A DNA stretch of 64,000 nt from an uncultured Bacteroidota bacterium (GTDB lineage Bacteria; Bacteroidota; Bacteroidia; Flavobacteriales; Flavobacteriaceae). The translations under genes were made by a program, and so were the position numbers. The notes under the pieces were generated by a model. The model made no database searches. It was not told the DNA's origin and saw only the letters and a list, made by a program, of their open reading frames with translations. Location of the stretch: NCBI GenBank assembly GCA_902593165.1, contig CACJHI010000002.1:48842-112841 (forward strand), in the 5' to 3' direction. Shown here piece by piece: positions 61,368 through 64,000 of the stretch. Every line of letters starts with the position of its first letter. The stretch's first letter is position 1.

Positions 61368-61964
61368 TTATTTTTTTTTAATGAGAATTTGCTTTTTAAG
61401 GTAGTTTAGTAATACCCCATAAACAGGTAAAAAGAGGATAATTCCAATAATAATTTTGATAATAAGTTGATTTGTTGCTATCTCAAACCAATTGTCTGCC
61501 ATATATAGATCTTCAGAGTTATAAAAGGCGCTAAAAAAGAAAGAATATGTATCAATAATATTCGATACAAATGTAGAAAGCGCGGGTGCAACCCACCAAT
61601 ATGAATATTTATCTCTAAAATATTGAAAAGCATTTATATCAATAAGAATACTTAGTGCATATGCAATTGAGCTTGCAAGGCTTATCCTTAGAGCTATTGA
61701 AAATAGTTCTTGCTCAAAATATATAATTAAAAAAGATGAAATAATTGCAAATGGAAATGCAAATGAGATAGTTTTAGTTGCTATTGACTTACCAACAAGC
61801 CTAACAGTCAAATCAGTAGCAACAATTACTAAGGGAAAGCTAAAAGCTGCCCATGTGAGCTTTATTCCCATAATATCAATTGGTATTGATACAAGGAAAT
61901 TAGATATTGTTATTATTACAATATGAAGTAAAACAAGAAACTGTAATAATCTTCTATTTTTCAT
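61368..61964 (-). CDS. VUT-family transporter, YhhQ-like (7-deazapurine/queuosine-precursor transporter family)
   Basis: NFLVSIPIDIMGIKLTWAAFSFPLVIVATDLTVRLVGKSIA...; ALSTFVSNIIDTYSFFFSAFY; six or so TMs. Confidence 0.85.
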   Translation of the reverse strand: MKNRRLLQFLVLLHIVIITISNFLVSIPIDIMGIKLTWAAFSFPLVIVATDLTVRLVGKSIATKTISFAFPFAIISSFLIIYFEQELFSIALRISLASSIAYALSILIDINAFQYFRDKYSYWWVAPALSTFVSNIIDTYSFFFSAFYNSEDLYMADNWFEIATNQLIIKIIIGIILFLPVYGVLLNYLKKQILIKKK

Positions 61965-62418
61965 TTAATTTCCACCAATTTTCCCATGGAAAAACATACC
62001 AATAATCATTAACTTTTGAGTTAACTTCTTTTCCATAATACTCAACCTTTGATAAGCTCTGTGATTTATTAATCAATACAGCAAAATGTATTTTGGTTGT
62101 TAAGTTTTTACTCAAATCTTTTATAACACCAATAGTCTTTCCAGAATCATTTATATCATCAATTATTAATACTGAACTGAATTGTCTTATTTTTTCTTTA
62201 ATACTATTTAAATCTGGCTCTTTATTGGAATCTCGTAACTCAATATTAATAACTTCATGTGTTTTATTTATATAGTGAGAAAGGTAGATACCTGGAATAC
62301 ATCCTCCCCTATTTACGCTAATTATTACTTCAGGGTCAAAATTTGATCTAGTTAATTGTTCAGAAATATTTCGAATTGAATCGATCATTTCTTCAATTGT
62401 AAAATAAATTTTTTCCAT
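61954..62418 (-). CDS. Phosphoribosyltransferase (xanthine/hypoxanthine PRT-like)
   Basis: PRPP motif SSVLIIDDINDSGKTIGVI; VIISVNRGGCIPGIYLSHYI; C-terminal WYVFPWENWW. Overlaps the YhhQ-like gene by 11 nt. Confidence 0.88.
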   Translation of the reverse strand: MEKIYFTIEEMIDSIRNISEQLTRSNFDPEVIISVNRGGCIPGIYLSHYINKTHEVINIELRDSNKEPDLNSIKEKIRQFSSVLIIDDINDSGKTIGVIKDLSKNLTTKIHFAVLINKSQSLSKVEYYGKEVNSKVNDYWYVFPWENWWKLNEK

Positions 62419-62592
62419 TTACTTTTTCTTATTCCTTTCAAGGTTCCATATTCCAACAACTCCCCACAATCCTATTGCAGTAAAGCCAATATCTAAATAG
62501 TCTACCTCAAAGTGTAAAAGAAAACCCATAATTGCTATTGCAAGAATCGCAGGACTTGCATATATAAGGAAAGGCTCTTTGTCTTTTTTCAT
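62419..62592 (-). CDS. Two-TM microprotein (57 aa)
   Basis: MKKDKEPFLIYASPAILAIAIMGFLLHFEVDYLDIGFTAIGLWGVVGIWNLERNKKK; missing from the ORF track (size cutoff). Confidence 0.55.
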   Translation of the reverse strand: MKKDKEPFLIYASPAILAIAIMGFLLHFEVDYLDIGFTAIGLWGVVGIWNLERNKKK

Positions 62593-62629
62593 GTTTTCAA
62601 TATAGAAAATTATACTTTAAATTAGGAGT

Positions 62630-63013
62630 ATGAAAAAAGAATTAAATAAAAAAAGTGATGTTGTAACGGTTGTTATCGATGTTTCATTTAAGGATAATAT
62701 TGAAACTGTAAGACATTACATAAGAGAAGAACAATGTCCTCTTTTTTATAGCTTAAACGATGATGGTATAATTAAGTTTGAATGGTTCTTAAACGAAGAA
62801 AATAATACCGCTACTCTGATTGAGGTATTTAAAAACTCAGATGTATGGGAAGAACTTGGAAATAAAGTTATTGGATCTCCCATTAATATTAGATTTAGGG
62901 AGCTATTTGAAATAGAAAAGCTTACAGTACTTGGGGATATTAATGATGCATTCAGAGAGAAGATTCAACCAATGAATCCAATAATCAAGTCATATGTTGG
63001 TGGGATAAACTAG
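62630..63013 (+). CDS. Cytosolic ABM-like small protein, paralog of 55746-56201
   Basis: NTATLIEVFKNSDVWEELGNKVIGSPINIRFRELFEIEKLTVLGDINDAFREKI...YVGGIN; no signal peptide. Confidence 0.65.
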   Translation: MKKELNKKSDVVTVVIDVSFKDNIETVRHYIREEQCPLFYSLNDDGIIKFEWFLNEENNTATLIEVFKNSDVWEELGNKVIGSPINIRFRELFEIEKLTVLGDINDAFREKIQPMNPIIKSYVGGIN

Positions 63014-63030
63014 GTGCTGATATTAGATGA

Positions 63031-63186
63031 TTATTTAATAAGAAATTTTTTAGCAAATTTAATTAACCACCCAAACTTGTAATACATCATTTTCATTGAG
63101 TAAAACATATATGTTTTAGAATATGATAGTTTTTGGATGACCTTATTACGTCCAATTAAATAATTTATGCGTCTTAACATTCTCAT
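63031..63186 (-). CDS. Short basic ORF (51 aa), possible gene remnant
   Basis: MRMLRRINYLIGRNKVIQKLSYSKTYMFYSMKMMYYKFGWLIKFAKKFLIK; fills an otherwise empty gap; frame stays open upstream (SLLFNTLYPNFGLMRML). Confidence 0.3.
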   Translation of the reverse strand: MRMLRRINYLIGRNKVIQKLSYSKTYMFYSMKMMYYKFGWLIKFAKKFLIK

Positions 63187-63255
63187 TAATCCAAAATTAG
63201 GGTAAAGTGTATTAAATAATAAGGATTAGATGGAATTTAAAAAATTATTAACTTT

Positions 63256-63675
63256 TTAAGTAAGAGTTGGATTTAAGATTATATCACAATTAAGTACTCC
63301 TGAAATTGGACAGTTCTTTTTTGCATCCTCAGCTAATTCTTCAAATTCTTCTTTAGATACTCCAGATACCTTTGCACTAAGATTAAGTTCTATAGAAATT
63401 ATTTTTCCATCTTCAAAAGTTAATACTGCGTCTGTATTCAGTTCTTCTGGACTATAACCTGCCTCATTTAAAACAAAACTTAATTTCATATTAAAGCATC
63501 CTGCATGAGCTGCAGCAATTAATTCCTCTGGATTTGTACCAAGTTTTCCTTCATCATTCTCAAATCTTGTTTTAAAACTATATGGCATTTTCTCAAAAGC
63601 TCCACTTTGAGCTGAGAGAACACCATTTCCATCAGCCCCATCTCCTATCCAAATTGCATTTACTTTTCTTTTCAT
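63256..63675 (-). CDS. OsmC/Ohr-family peroxiredoxin
   Basis: GTNPEELIAAAHAGCFNMKLSFVLNEAGYSPEELNTDA; NCPISGVLNCDIILN. Confidence 0.95.
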   Translation of the reverse strand: MKRKVNAIWIGDGADGNGVLSAQSGAFEKMPYSFKTRFENDEGKLGTNPEELIAAAHAGCFNMKLSFVLNEAGYSPEELNTDAVLTFEDGKIISIELNLSAKVSGVSKEEFEELAEDAKKNCPISGVLNCDIILNPTLT

Positions 63676-63702
63676 AGTATTTGATTTTTGTTTAAAATTA
63701 AT

Positions 63703-63900
63703 TTATTTCTTTTTCTTTCTAATAAATTGAAATATTATAAGTTCAAGTAATCCTAACCCAAGGAATAGCCATAAGTATAATTGATTATCATCATAAAAAA
63801 AATATAATCCTGCAAAAACAATTGTTGGAAGTAATAGGATAATCTTAATTACATTATCCTTAAATTCACCTGGGTATTCTTCTTTTTCTTTATCATCCAT
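63703..63900 (-). CDS. Two-TM microprotein (65 aa)
   Basis: MDDKEKEEYPGEFKDNVIKIILLLPTIVFAGLYFFYDDNQLYLWLFLGLGLLELIIFQFIRKKKK. Confidence 0.55.
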   Translation of the reverse strand: MDDKEKEEYPGEFKDNVIKIILLLPTIVFAGLYFFYDDNQLYLWLFLGLGLLELIIFQFIRKKKK

Positions 63901-63933
63901 ATTTTAAAGATAAGAAAGGAGCTCTAAATAATT

Positions 63934-64000
63934 ATGAAAAAAACATTAATACTAGTATTATCAGGATTATTTTTTGTTTTTAACTCTTGTTCAAGTTCTT
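63934..64000 (+). CDS. Start of a lipoprotein gene, truncated by window edge
   Basis: MKKTLILVLSGLFFVFNSCSSS...: signal peptide with lipobox FNSC. Confidence 0.55.
   Translation, partial: MKKTLILVLSGLFFVFNSCSSS

Noticed and set aside
1-64000. CRISPR arrays, tRNA/rRNA genes, transposases, phage or defence systems
   Set aside because: No direct-repeat/spacer arrays, no recognisable RNA gene signatures and no such protein families seen by eye; tRNAscan-SE, Infernal and DefenseFinder would be needed to be sure.

Overview
This is a low-GC, gene-dense chromosomal window that looks like a marine Flavobacteriia/Bacteroidota genome, judged from its gene content (LpxC-FabZ fusion, fused E1 alpha/beta, DUF6787/DUF4834-type small proteins). 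I saw no rRNA, tRNA, CRISPR array, phage module, transposase or obvious defence locus. Most of the window is housekeeping: two uvrA paralogs, the lpxD-lpxC/fabZ-lpxA-efp-sucD-fabG run, parE/parC, aroB/aroC, serC/serA, ung, nth and mnmE. The less ordinary parts are: (1) a tandem array of four lipoproteins with InlB/Listeria-Bacteroides-like repeats at 15.2-17.9 kb. Two members lack a canonical start codon, and one appears to use CTG at the position where its neighbour has ATG. Two DUF1569-like paralogs bracket the region. (2) A dihydroorotase-like protein that has lost its metal ligands. (3) An endonuclease III that has lost its 4Fe-4S cysteines. (4) A YhhQ-type transporter overlapping a phosphoribosyltransferase gene. 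(5) Two paralogous ABM-like small proteins, one secreted and one cytosolic. (6) Many two-TM microproteins at 54-64 kb. (7) Palindromic putative operators upstream of an XRE regulator. Product names come from motif recognition in the translations, without database searches. I found no clearly new multi-gene system. The lipoprotein array is the best candidate for follow-up.
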